Positions 1 through 5,751 of a stretch of 17,342 nt of DNA are shown piece after piece. Numbering within the stretch: the first letter of the stretch is position 1; the number at the start of each line of letters is the position of its first letter. The position numbers and the translations under genes were made by a program. A model generated the notes under the pieces. The model searched no databases and was not told where the DNA came from. It saw only the letters and a list, made by a program, of their open reading frames with translations. Source of the stretch: Nostoc sp. CHAB 5834 (GTDB lineage Bacteria; Cyanobacteriota; Cyanobacteriia; Cyanobacteriales; Nostocaceae); contig JAIVFU010000125.1 in NCBI GenBank assembly GCA_020829485.1, positions 1 to 17,342 on the forward strand, in the 5' to 3' direction.

Positions 1-15
1 CTCAATGTTGGTACA

Positions 16-40
16 GTTTTCCGCTAGAAAAGCGGAGAAC
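16..40. repeat. Hairpin at extreme left end
   Basis: Ten-base-pair stem (GTTTTCCGCT against AGCGGAGAAC, with one T-G wobble) around a 5-base AGAAA loop. It lies outside the left inverted-repeat block and has no T-run on its plus-strand side, so it does not read as a plain terminator. Role unknown; a telomere-proximal structure is possible because it is the outermost feature seen. Confidence 0.5.
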
Positions 41-101
41 TCCAAACGCTTGCTCTATTTGGGTTTAAGCGGGTTGTAATTGTTGAATTGAGTTAGGACA
101 T

Positions 102-141
102 GAAAAAAGCCTTGCGAGGTCGCTGTGACTGTGGCAAGGCT
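102..141 (-). terminator. Outward-facing terminator, left end
   Basis: Read on the minus strand, stem AGCCTTGC/GCAAGGCT (8 bp) is followed by TTTTTTCATGTC, a standard intrinsic terminator layout for transcripts heading to the left end. Its right-end counterpart has the same T-run and trailing sequence but an entirely different stem. Confidence 0.65.
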
Positions 142-234
142 CTATCAGGGTGTATTTGGTTTGGGTTATGAGGGTGGCAAGCTTTCTAATCGAGCGAAAA
201 TTCCTGCTAAAAAACCAGAAAAAGGGTGAAAAAC

Positions 235-290
235 ATCCCCTATGGCATCCCCAATAAGGCTGTGTAAGGGTTTTAGCTTTTTAGGTGGGC
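235..290. repeat. Left inverted copy of the iteron/GTGTAAGGG element
   Basis: Two ATCCCC motifs (235-240 and 247-252), the complement of the right-end GGGGAT iterons, precede GTGTAAGGGTTTTAGCTTTT (262-281). The latter matches the reverse complement of 16145-16164 at 19 of 20 positions. So a degenerate single copy of the right-hand iteron/hairpin cluster sits at the left end in inverted orientation. Confidence 0.6.
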
Positions 291-365
291 AGGGGTAGGG
301 TTTTTCATTGTCACTCACAAAGCTTACTCCCGTCATTTTCCTAGTTAAATGCCCTATCTTATCAA

Positions 366-407
366 AGAAGCCTCTAACGGGTCGCTAAGGACTGCGTAGA
401 GGCTTCT
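366..407. repeat. Hairpin abutting MITE-like element
   Basis: Perfect 11-base arms AGAAGCCTCTA / TAGAGGCTTCT separated by 20 bases. It ends two bases before the MITE-like element. No T-run follows on either strand, so it is not an obvious terminator. Function unknown. Confidence 0.5.
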
Positions 408-409
408 AT

Positions 410-530
410 AGACCTCTTGCATAAATCAAACAATTTGAACCCCACCCCGCCAAAGCTACGCTTTGTCTCCCCTCCCCTTGCTAAGGGGAGGGGTTGGGGG
501 TGGGGTATTGGGGACTTTTGCAAGAGGTCT
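410..530. mobile_element. 121 bp MITE-like element
   Basis: Perfect 12 bp terminal inverted repeats AGACCTCTTGCA / TGCAAGAGGTCT enclose a 121 bp noncoding insert. TA dinucleotides flank the element on each side, compatible with a TA target duplication. The interior holds a perfect 11 bp stem CCCCTCCCCTT/AAGGGGAGGGG (469-493, loop GCT) and an outer CCCCACCCC/GGGGTGGGG pairing, so the whole insert can fold. There is no coding capacity. Short G/C-rich foldback inserts like this are typical of filamentous cyanobacterial genomes (family knowledge, not verified here). The right inverted-repeat arm lacks it, which fits a later insertion. Confidence 0.65.
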
Positions 531-709
531 TATGAGTGTTTTGGGTGTTTTAGCCTTGCTAAATAGCTTATAAAGGCTAAATAGCAGGGCTTACAGTTTG
601 GAAAGGCTTGTCTTGTGTTGGGAAAGTGTCGGAATGTTTAACGGGGTTGGGGAAGATTTAGCGCGTTGGGGGTGTATTTAATTTGATTATTTAGATAGAA
701 TTTAATTTA

Positions 710-725
710 AGAATAAAACTATTCT
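710..725. promoter_or_regulatory. Possible operator upstream of toxin module
   Basis: Inverted repeat AGAATA-aaac-TATTCT (6 bp arms) in an AT-rich stretch about 40 bases before the first gene of the AbiEii-type module. Size and placement suit an autoregulatory operator, but no clean -35/-10 pair could be assigned. Confidence 0.3.
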
Positions 726-763
726 AAAATTAGAGTAAGCCAGAGTGGTTGGTTAAAAGAGCT

Positions 764-1000
764 ATGGCGACCGCAACACAAACAATTAATTCTGTTATTC
801 CCCCAAAAAAACTACCTTTTTTGGAATCAATTTGTTGGCAAACAAGTGATGTGTATCGATTTACACCGGAACAAATGCTGAGTCGCTACGAGCGTGGTTG
901 GCGATATCATAAAATGTTCAATAATCTTGAGAGTGAAGAATTAAATTTTCTTAAACAACTTGCAAAACGTTATGAATCCTGGTTGCAAGTTGATTTATGA
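764..1000 (+). CDS. Putative antitoxin partner of AbiEii-type toxin
   Basis: A 78 aa protein whose stop overlaps the start of the nucleotidyltransferase gene by ATGA, so the two are translationally coupled. Start chosen at the ATG (764), preceded by a weak AAAAGAG, rather than an in-frame TTG at 749. The protein is charged and probably helical (LPFLESICWQTSDVYRF, then a region rich in Arg/Glu/Leu). I recognise no DNA-binding fold, and it is much shorter than AbiEi antitoxins (about 180-200 aa). Small helical partners directly upstream of AbiEii-family enzymes are a common arrangement, so an antitoxin or accessory role is inferred from position only. Transcription is rightward, opposite to the main block of the element. 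Confidence 0.7.
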   Translation: MATATQTINSVIPPKKLPFLESICWQTSDVYRFTPEQMLSRYERGWRYHKMFNNLESEELNFLKQLAKRYESWLQVDL

Positions 1001-1755
1001 CATTTAAGTTAGATCATCATAATAAAATCCTTACAATTCTTGAATGTTTAAATTGTGAGGTACTTAGGAAGGGTTCTGCTTACTTTGGTGGTGGAACCCT
1101 TCTTGCTCTTGATTTTGAAGAATATCGATGGAGTAAAGACGTTGATTTTCTTTCTTCAGTAGGTACAGAAGGCTACAGGTACTTGCGTACAGCCATATTT
1201 GATAATGGTCACGAAGTTTTATTTAATGATTTAAGTAAAATTCAAATTGCTGGAAACAGTACAACTGACCAATATGGGATTCGGATGTTAATTTTTGTAA
1301 ATGATGTGCCGATCAAAACAGAAATTATTGCTGAAACTCGTTTTCAATTAGACCCCCCAAGATATCCAAAATGGTCGCCTGTTCCGTGTTTAAGTTTGAA
1401 TGATTGTTTTACTTCTAAACTACTGTCAAATTCTGACCGTTACGCTGATGATGGTGTTGAGTCAAGAGATTTGATTGATTTAGCAATTCTTAGGCTGCAA
1501 TCTCCAATCCCTAAAGCATCAATTGAAAAAGCTGAGAAAGCCTATGAGGTTATACGTCCTTTGGAAAGAGCGATTGAATTATTTCAGGGAAGACCAGATT
1601 ATAGAGAGGAATGTTTTCTTGGTCTACAAGTTGATCAAGCTCAGATACCTAAGATTATTGATGGGATTGATTTACTCTCTACAGATTTAGGTCTATCTCA
1701 TACTCCTAGAGTTTTTCGAGAACAACATGATATTCTTGCTGATTTACAAGAATAA
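997..1755 (+). CDS. AbiEii/AbiGii-family nucleotidyltransferase toxin
   Basis: A 252 aa protein with the nucleotidyltransferase signature of the AbiEii/AbiGii family: FGGGTLLAL (residues 30-38), then SKDVDFL with the metal-binding aspartates D48 and D50, then K141 and RDLIDL (157-162), which correspond to the conserved Lys and the Arg-Asp/Asp motif downstream. Known family members transfer nucleotides to targets such as tRNA acceptor ends, causing reversible growth arrest; AbiE systems act in abortive phage defence and plasmid stabilisation. Length is slightly below the usual 280-300 aa but all key residues are present. It overlaps its small upstream partner by four bases. On a phage-like element it could serve as an addiction or superinfection-exclusion module (inference). 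Confidence 0.85.
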   Translation: MTFKLDHHNKILTILECLNCEVLRKGSAYFGGGTLLALDFEEYRWSKDVDFLSSVGTEGYRYLRTAIFDNGHEVLFNDLSKIQIAGNSTTDQYGIRMLIFVNDVPIKTEIIAETRFQLDPPRYPKWSPVPCLSLNDCFTSKLLSNSDRYADDGVESRDLIDLAILRLQSPIPKASIEKAEKAYEVIRPLERAIELFQGRPDYREECFLGLQVDQAQIPKIIDGIDLLSTDLGLSHTPRVFREQHDILADLQE

Positions 1756-1793
1756 ATTTAAAAATTGGTATAGAGAAAATCACTTCTCATAAG

Positions 1794-1940
1794 CTACTTT
1801 CGTTTTTTGGTTCTCCGCCTCTTTTCGATTTCCTTTCTCTGTTTTGCTTCTTTCTGTTTTCGTTTTGCCTCAGAAGAATCAGGACGATAAAAACCGTCTA
1901 CGCTTGGGTGATTTTCTAAATAGTGAATACCTTCTCTCAT
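1794..1940 (-). CDS. Small basic protein, unknown function
   Basis: A 48 aa reading frame beginning MREGIHYLENHPSVDGFYRP and ending in a tail very rich in Lys, Arg, Glu and Gln, which suggests nucleic-acid or ribosome binding. ATG at 1940; a minus-strand TATAAT lies at 1969-1974 with no convincing -35, and I see no clear Shine-Dalgarno. It sits downstream of the triple terminator, converging with the AbiEii gene (37-base gap). The compact N-terminal part plus charged tail looks protein-like, but a gene this short could be chance. Confidence 0.45.
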   Translation of the reverse strand: MREGIHYLENHPSVDGFYRPDSSEAKRKQKEAKQRKEIEKRRRTKKRK

Positions 1941-2052
1941 AAAATTTGTTTGTAATACTTGTAAACGTATTATACTACGTAATTCTATTTATTTCTTTTG
2001 CACATATCATGTCTGCACAATAAGAAAAACTGATTCTATCTAGATATAAAAA

Positions 2053-2077
2053 TTCCCTGTTTTCTGTCAACAGGGAA
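2053..2077 (-). terminator. Intrinsic terminator (third of three)
   Basis: Perfect 9 bp stem TTCCCTGTT/AACAGGGAA with a 7-base loop; on the minus strand it is followed by TTTTTATA. Last of three tandem hairpins below the late-type operon. Confidence 0.7.
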
Positions 2078-2142
2078 ACGTTAAAACACAAGAATAACTA
2101 CGTATAAAAAATTCATATAATTAACTTTATTCTAGCATAAAA

Positions 2143-2160
2143 AATCCAGATAACTGGATT
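2143..2160 (-). terminator. Intrinsic terminator (second of three)
   Basis: Perfect 7 bp stem AATCCAG/CTGGATT around ATAA; on the minus strand it is followed by a T-run (TTTTTATG). Confidence 0.65.
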
Positions 2161-2223
2161 AAAAGTAACTGGAAAATCACATTGGTTAAATATTTGTATA
2201 TCAATAGTAACACATAAAATCAT

Positions 2224-2236
2224 TAATTTGAAGTTA
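2224..2236. repeat. TAACTTSAAGTTA palindrome, one mismatch
   Basis: TAATTTGAAGTTA, differing from the exact 13-mer at one base. Noncoding, just beyond the first terminator below the operon ending at 2313. Confidence 0.5.
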
Positions 2237-2244
2237 CTAGAAAA

Positions 2245-2273
2245 ACAGCTATTTAATAGACATAAATAGCTGT
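2245..2273 (-). terminator. Main terminator of leftward operon
   Basis: Perfect 11 bp stem ACAGCTATTTA/TAAATAGCTGT with a 7-base loop; on the minus strand it is followed by TTTTTC. It lies 40 bases past the stop of the last gene of the operon, exactly where a terminator is expected. Confidence 0.8.
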
Positions 2274-2312
2274 GATGCTTTAATTAATCAACGTCATATT
2301 AACAATTGTAGT

Positions 2313-2627
2313 CTATCTATAACGTTGCTTTGCTAGCTCTATTTTATTGAATGTCCCCACTTTCGCTCTTTCAGCTTGCACATCCTTAGCAATCTCTTTC
2401 AAACTTCTACGACTTTTTGCCCTAGCTTGCAGACTGGTATCAACGGGTTTTAAACTTTCGTTTTCAGCTCTCAGCCGTTCGTTTTCTTCACGTAAGGCTT
2501 TTATTTCTTTTGGCGTAAGTTCTGACATTTTAGATACTCCTTTGGTCAACAACTCGTTAAAATCTTTTTCTCTGCTTTCAATCAACCTATCTACAGAAGC
2601 TAAAATTTCATCAAAAGTACGTGCCAT
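2313..2627 (-). CDS. Coiled-coil protein, unknown function
   Basis: A 104 aa protein, last gene of the leftward operon that includes the terminase. Residues about 35-62 form a heptad-like helix (ELTPKEIKALREENERL and on), a short leucine-zipper-type coiled coil, followed by a basic tail rich in Arg and Lys. Its ATG overlaps the upstream stop by one base (TAATG), implying coupled translation. Heptads plus a basic segment could mean a DNA-binding or scaffold-type dimer, but I recognise no family. The main terminator follows directly. Confidence 0.75.
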   Translation of the reverse strand: MARTFDEILASVDRLIESREKDFNELLTKGVSKMSELTPKEIKALREENERLRAENESLKPVDTSLQARAKSRRSLKEIAKDVQAERAKVGTFNKIELAKQRYR

Positions 2628-3157
2628 TAGTCAATATCCAAATAGTCTTCATCGCCAATGGTATCAGTTCCGTAGTCATCATCAAAAGCGGCTGCTTGAC
2701 TTTCTAAATCGGTTTCAATGTCGCTGTAATCAAGACTATTTACAGTAGCCGAAAAAGTGTTTTTAGATAACGCTATATTCGCATCATTTAAAGAATTTTT
2801 CTTTTCTTGAATTTGCAAAAGTAAAGCAATTTGCTGCGTTTGTTCCTTGTTAATCTCTACGAGTGCTTGAATAGCTAGCCGATTTTCATCATTGGCTGTA
2901 TAGAAATTCCCCACAGCCCGATCCACTCTGTCTAATACCCCGTTATCTTTAGCTTGAAGACGGTTAAAAAATAAAGCATAGGCTTCTCGTAGTCCAGAGA
3001 AGTAAGCGCGGTTTTCCTGCTGTTCAAAACTTAGTTGGATAATTTCTCTAACATTTTCTGCTGTGTAAGCTGAGATTTGCTTAAGGTTAGAAAAACAATC
3101 TTCTAACAGTACTTGAAGTTTATTTGGTGGCTGTGGTCTGTCGTTTAAGTATGGCAT
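2627..3157 (-). CDS. Helical protein with acidic tail, unknown function
   Basis: A 176 aa protein, predominantly helical by composition (many Gln, Glu, Leu, Ala) through residue about 130. The last ~30 residues form an extremely acidic, flexible-looking tail ending FDDDYGTDTIGDEDYLDID. Acidic tails of this kind occur in DNA-mimic, chaperone and single-stranded-DNA-binding-partner proteins; I cannot choose between these. It follows the 192 aa gene after a 44-base gap with a weak ribosome site and is coupled to the next gene by TAATG. No recognised family. Confidence 0.75.
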   Translation of the reverse strand: MPYLNDRPQPPNKLQVLLEDCFSNLKQISAYTAENVREIIQLSFEQQENRAYFSGLREAYALFFNRLQAKDNGVLDRVDRAVGNFYTANDENRLAIQALVEINKEQTQQIALLLQIQEKKNSLNDANIALSKNTFSATVNSLDYSDIETDLESQAAAFDDDYGTDTIGDEDYLDID

Positions 3158-3201
3158 TGGTTTATTAATTAAAGCGTATTCCTATATTAATTATAGCCTG
3201 T

Positions 3202-3780
3202 TTATACGAGTGTATAGGAGGGTGAAACTATCAGAGGTAACATAGGTTTGATTAATAGTAATAAACTGCTTTTGTGTGTGTCATCACCGTGACGATAACC
3301 ACAGTTTGGGGCTGATCGAATCTTGCCATTAGCAAATAAATCTGTTAGTGAGTTTAGCAAATCATCACGCTCACTAAAAATCTGTTTTTCTTCTTTTAAA
3401 CTAGTTATCTGAGTAAAAACTACTTTAGGATAGCCACCGTTTGGGAGTTGATATCTAAGTTGCAAAGGCGATTCTATGTAGTTGTTAAGATGTTTTAGGG
3501 AATCTTTTAAATAGGCGTTTGGTTGAATATAAAAGATTTTGTTTTTGCTTTTTTCGATTGTTCTAGCTACTGAATCAGCTTTCCATTCTGTTTTATGGAT
3601 AACCTTTTCAATGGTGAGATACCTATCACCCGTTAAAATCCAATCCATGCTATTTACACCCCTGATAAATTCATAATCTCCTGTAAAGCTACAACAGACA
3701 AGCGGGGTGCTTTCCCTAAAATAAAAGCAACCTATTAATTTATTTTCGTTGGTTAATCGCATAATGTATTGGCAATCCAT
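3202..3780 (-). CDS. Unknown protein downstream of terminase
   Basis: A 192 aa protein (ATG at 3780, overlapping the terminase gene by 28 bases; an in-frame ATG at 3762 is the alternative). Mixed alpha/beta composition; central segments such as TGDRYLTIEKVIHKTEWK and IFYIQPNAYLKDSLKHLNNY look globular and soluble. Hydrophobic stretches near both ends are short and not convincing membrane spans. Cysteines and the GYRHGDDTHK stretch near the C-terminus are notable. Its position after the terminase is where phages often put portal or maturation genes, but it is far too small for a portal and has no recognisable motif. Confidence 0.7.
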   Translation of the reverse strand: MDCQYIMRLTNENKLIGCFYFRESTPLVCCSFTGDYEFIRGVNSMDWILTGDRYLTIEKVIHKTEWKADSVARTIEKSKNKIFYIQPNAYLKDSLKHLNNYIESPLQLRYQLPNGGYPKVVFTQITSLKEEKQIFSERDDLLNSLTDLFANGKIRSAPNCGYRHGDDTHKSSLLLLIKPMLPLIVSPSYTLV

Positions 3781-5222
3781 CCTTTTCTACTTGCGGCTTC
3801 AAGCATGATACTTGCAGCCATGATTTCGTCGTCGTTAGCTCCATCTCTAGCAGCGTAGCGATAAGATAACGCACCTGTCACAAGGTTAGTTATCTCTGTT
3901 TGTCGTAAATTCAGAGCATCCAGATTAAATTTATCGGTTGGTTCTATAAAAATCTTTTGACTTTCAATGTGATACTTTAACCTGTGGATGTAGGCTTCCT
4001 TATTATTCGCTGTAATATTACATTCGTAAATCGTTTTGCTTGGGTAAGCATCAAAAAGTTTATCAAACCAGTTTTTACCGTGTGCGTTACTTTCAACAAT
4101 TAGAACCATGTTAGAAAATCTTAGAATTAAAGCGTTAATCTTCTCTAAGTGGTATTCCATGTTTTGAAAGTTAGCACGATAACCAAAAACCTTGCTAAAT
4201 GTTCCGTTTTTCACTCTCCAGATACTAAATACCGTGTAATCTTTCCCTCCGTTATTTGGATCTAACGCACCTATATAAACATCACCAGAAACACCGCGTT
4301 TAATTTTCAGGTTGTCTCTGTGACAGAGTTTTAACTCTTCCCGTGTAAAATATTCATTGGCTGGGGAGGTAAACGCTAAGTTATATTCACGTCGGAGTTT
4401 TGCCTCATCAAATCCGTGTTTCTCTTTTTTCTCTATTAAAAAGTTTTTATTTTGGCTGTATTCTGGATGAGCTTTAAAATGGATGAACACCTTAGCATTT
4501 CCGTTTTGGTCTATGTACCAGTAAAAAGGCGGATAAGTACCCTCTACCACTTTTCTAGCTGTTTCCTCTATCTCTTCCGTGTTGCCTCTGTTTATCAGTT
4601 CGTAGTAGTAACCGCTTGGCGAATCCGGCGTAGAGACAAACCATTCACGCGCACGAGAACCTAATAAACTCTGACTCGGTAGTGTTGCCTCACGTATCCC
4701 TTTTAAACGCTCATTAAATGCCGCTTCGTCGTATAGGCAGTGACTTACTGACGGTGTACCTCTTGACCCGTTTTCTGAGCTGTTTAACAGCTTTAAATCA
4801 CCACCACCCTTAATCATGATGTGTGAGGCGTTTGATTTGTCGAGTTTTACGCCATAACTTTCTAGAGCTAGCTTTGACCGTTCGCCCAGTGCCGCAGAAT
4901 CTTCACCAAAACGACTAAACACTAAACCAGTGTAACCGCGAGATTTCAGCGCGTTGTAGGTCATGTAACTTACGACCGTTTCAGAGATACCTAATTGACG
5001 CGATTTCAAGACGTATGCACTAGGATACTGTTCTAAAATTTTGACAAGTTCTAACTGATAACCGTAGGGAATGAATTTTCTGATACCTCCTGTTGTTTTT
5101 ATATCGGTTTTCCTAGCAAAATCAGCCCAGCTATCAGGAATTTCTATTTTTGTATCGCTTTTCGCTAACTTCAAGTTAGTCAAATTTTCATTTTTAGGCG
5201 TAAGAGGTACGCTAAACAGCAT
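3753..5222 (-). CDS. terL: Terminase large subunit (ATPase-nuclease)
   Basis: A 489 aa large terminase, the motor that packages DNA into a procapsid and cuts it. ATPase half: Walker-A-like KSRQLGISET (residues 73-82), the P-loop variant typical of TerL; Walker B LYDEAAF with D165/E166; STPDSPSG (197-204), fitting the coupling motif. RNase-H-fold nuclease half: IGALDPNNGGKD with D321, VLIVESNAHG with E377, and GANDDEI with D464/D465. All key residues are present and length is normal, so it should be active. It overlaps the preceding TerS candidate by 11 bases and the next gene by 28. A GAGGT ribosome site lies 11 bases before the ATG. One exact TAACTTCAAGTTA palindrome falls inside its first codons. 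Confidence 0.9.
   Translation of the reverse strand: MLFSVPLTPKNENLTNLKLAKSDTKIEIPDSWADFARKTDIKTTGGIRKFIPYGYQLELVKILEQYPSAYVLKSRQLGISETVVSYMTYNALKSRGYTGLVFSRFGEDSAALGERSKLALESYGVKLDKSNASHIMIKGGGDLKLLNSSENGSRGTPSVSHCLYDEAAFNERLKGIREATLPSQSLLGSRAREWFVSTPDSPSGYYYELINRGNTEEIEETARKVVEGTYPPFYWYIDQNGNAKVFIHFKAHPEYSQNKNFLIEKKEKHGFDEAKLRREYNLAFTSPANEYFTREELKLCHRDNLKIKRGVSGDVYIGALDPNNGGKDYTVFSIWRVKNGTFSKVFGYRANFQNMEYHLEKINALILRFSNMVLIVESNAHGKNWFDKLFDAYPSKTIYECNITANNKEAYIHRLKYHIESQKIFIEPTDKFNLDALNLRQTEITNLVTGALSYRYAARDGANDDEIMAASIMLEAASRKGWIANTLCD
5166..5178. repeat. TAACTTSAAGTTA palindrome, exact
   Basis: TAACTTCAAGTTA, extended to a 15 bp palindrome by flanking C and G. Lies within the 5' end of the terminase gene, where it encodes part of LTNLKLA. 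Confidence 0.65.
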
Positions 5223-5751
5223 CTTTTTTGTTTACCTCATAACCCGACTTTGTGACTTTTTCAATGGCTACATTTAAATCTATAATATTTCTAGCTCCTG
5301 ACAAGTCCATAAACATATCGTGTGATTTTTGTTTCATACTCATAGCTTGACTCGGTAAAGTTTCAGATTCACCCGATAAATATTCGTGTAGTCCTTTTTT
5401 GACTATTGTACTAATTAATAAATATTCGTTTAATTGCATTCGTTGAAGATATGCGATGATTGACCCTCCATCCTCTGGATTGAAATTGTAACTATCAAAA
5501 TTGACATCATTTAAGTGGATAGCTAGAGAACTAGGGATAGGTGTTAAAGTCTCTTCTATCCTAGTTGGTAGTGGGTTCTCTTCAAAGTACCTTAAATGCC
5601 TCTCTAGAGTTGGTAGAGAGGCTTTGACATCATAATTCTCTCTAAGTTCTTTGATTATCTGATGTGGTGTGTGGTCGGGTACTATCTGAGAAATCATCTT
5701 AGCTAAACCCTTCCTACAAAGGTGACAACCACATCCTTCTAATTTACTCAT
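5212..5751 (-). CDS. Candidate terminase small subunit
   Basis: A 179 aa protein immediately upstream of, and overlapping, the large terminase gene, the usual place for TerS, which recognises the packaging site. Residues about 26-55 (DHTPHQIIKELRENYDVKA...LERHLRYF) resemble a helix-turn-helix. The N-terminus carries a small cysteine knuckle, CGCHLC (C7, C9, H10, C12), which might bind metal; this is unusual for TerS. Mid-region is loop-rich, C-terminal half helical. Its ATG overlaps the stop of the resolvase-like gene by eight bases and no ribosome site is visible, so translation is probably coupled. The assignment is by position, size and HTH; no sequence-level family match is claimed. Confidence 0.6.
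   Translation of the reverse strand: MSKLEGCGCHLCRKGLAKMISQIVPDHTPHQIIKELRENYDVKASLPTLERHLRYFEENPLPTRIEETLTPIPSSLAIHLNDVNFDSYNFNPEDGGSIIAYLQRMQLNEYLLISTIVKKGLHEYLSGESETLPSQAMSMKQKSHDMFMDLSGARNIIDLNVAIEKVTKSGYEVNKKDAV

Larger units (their letters stand above)
97..675. repeat. Left arm of divergent subterminal inverted repeat
   Basis: Ordered blocks reappear in reverse complement at the right end: GACATGAAAAAA (97-108), TTGGGTTATGAGGG (161-174), TCGAGCGAAAATTCC (190-204), a hairpin AGCCTTGCTA/TAGCAGGGCT (552-591), GGAATGTT (631-638), GGGTTGGGGA (644-653) and TTGGGGGTGT (666-675). Between the third and fourth blocks this arm carries roughly 340 extra bases, including a MITE-like element, which the right arm lacks. 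Sequence between blocks is diverged, so the arms are old or under selection only at the blocks. No credible gene was seen in 1-763. Confidence 0.8.

Noticed and set aside
100..171. Short ATG-AAA-AAA frame of 23 aa in the left arm
   Set aside because: It reads the terminator hairpin, and the right-arm equivalent diverges after four residues; not a conserved peptide.
2347..2748. Plus-strand frame of 133 aa
   Set aside because: Antisense to two well-supported coupled genes; sequence is Ser/Leu-rich low-complexity typical of a shadow frame.
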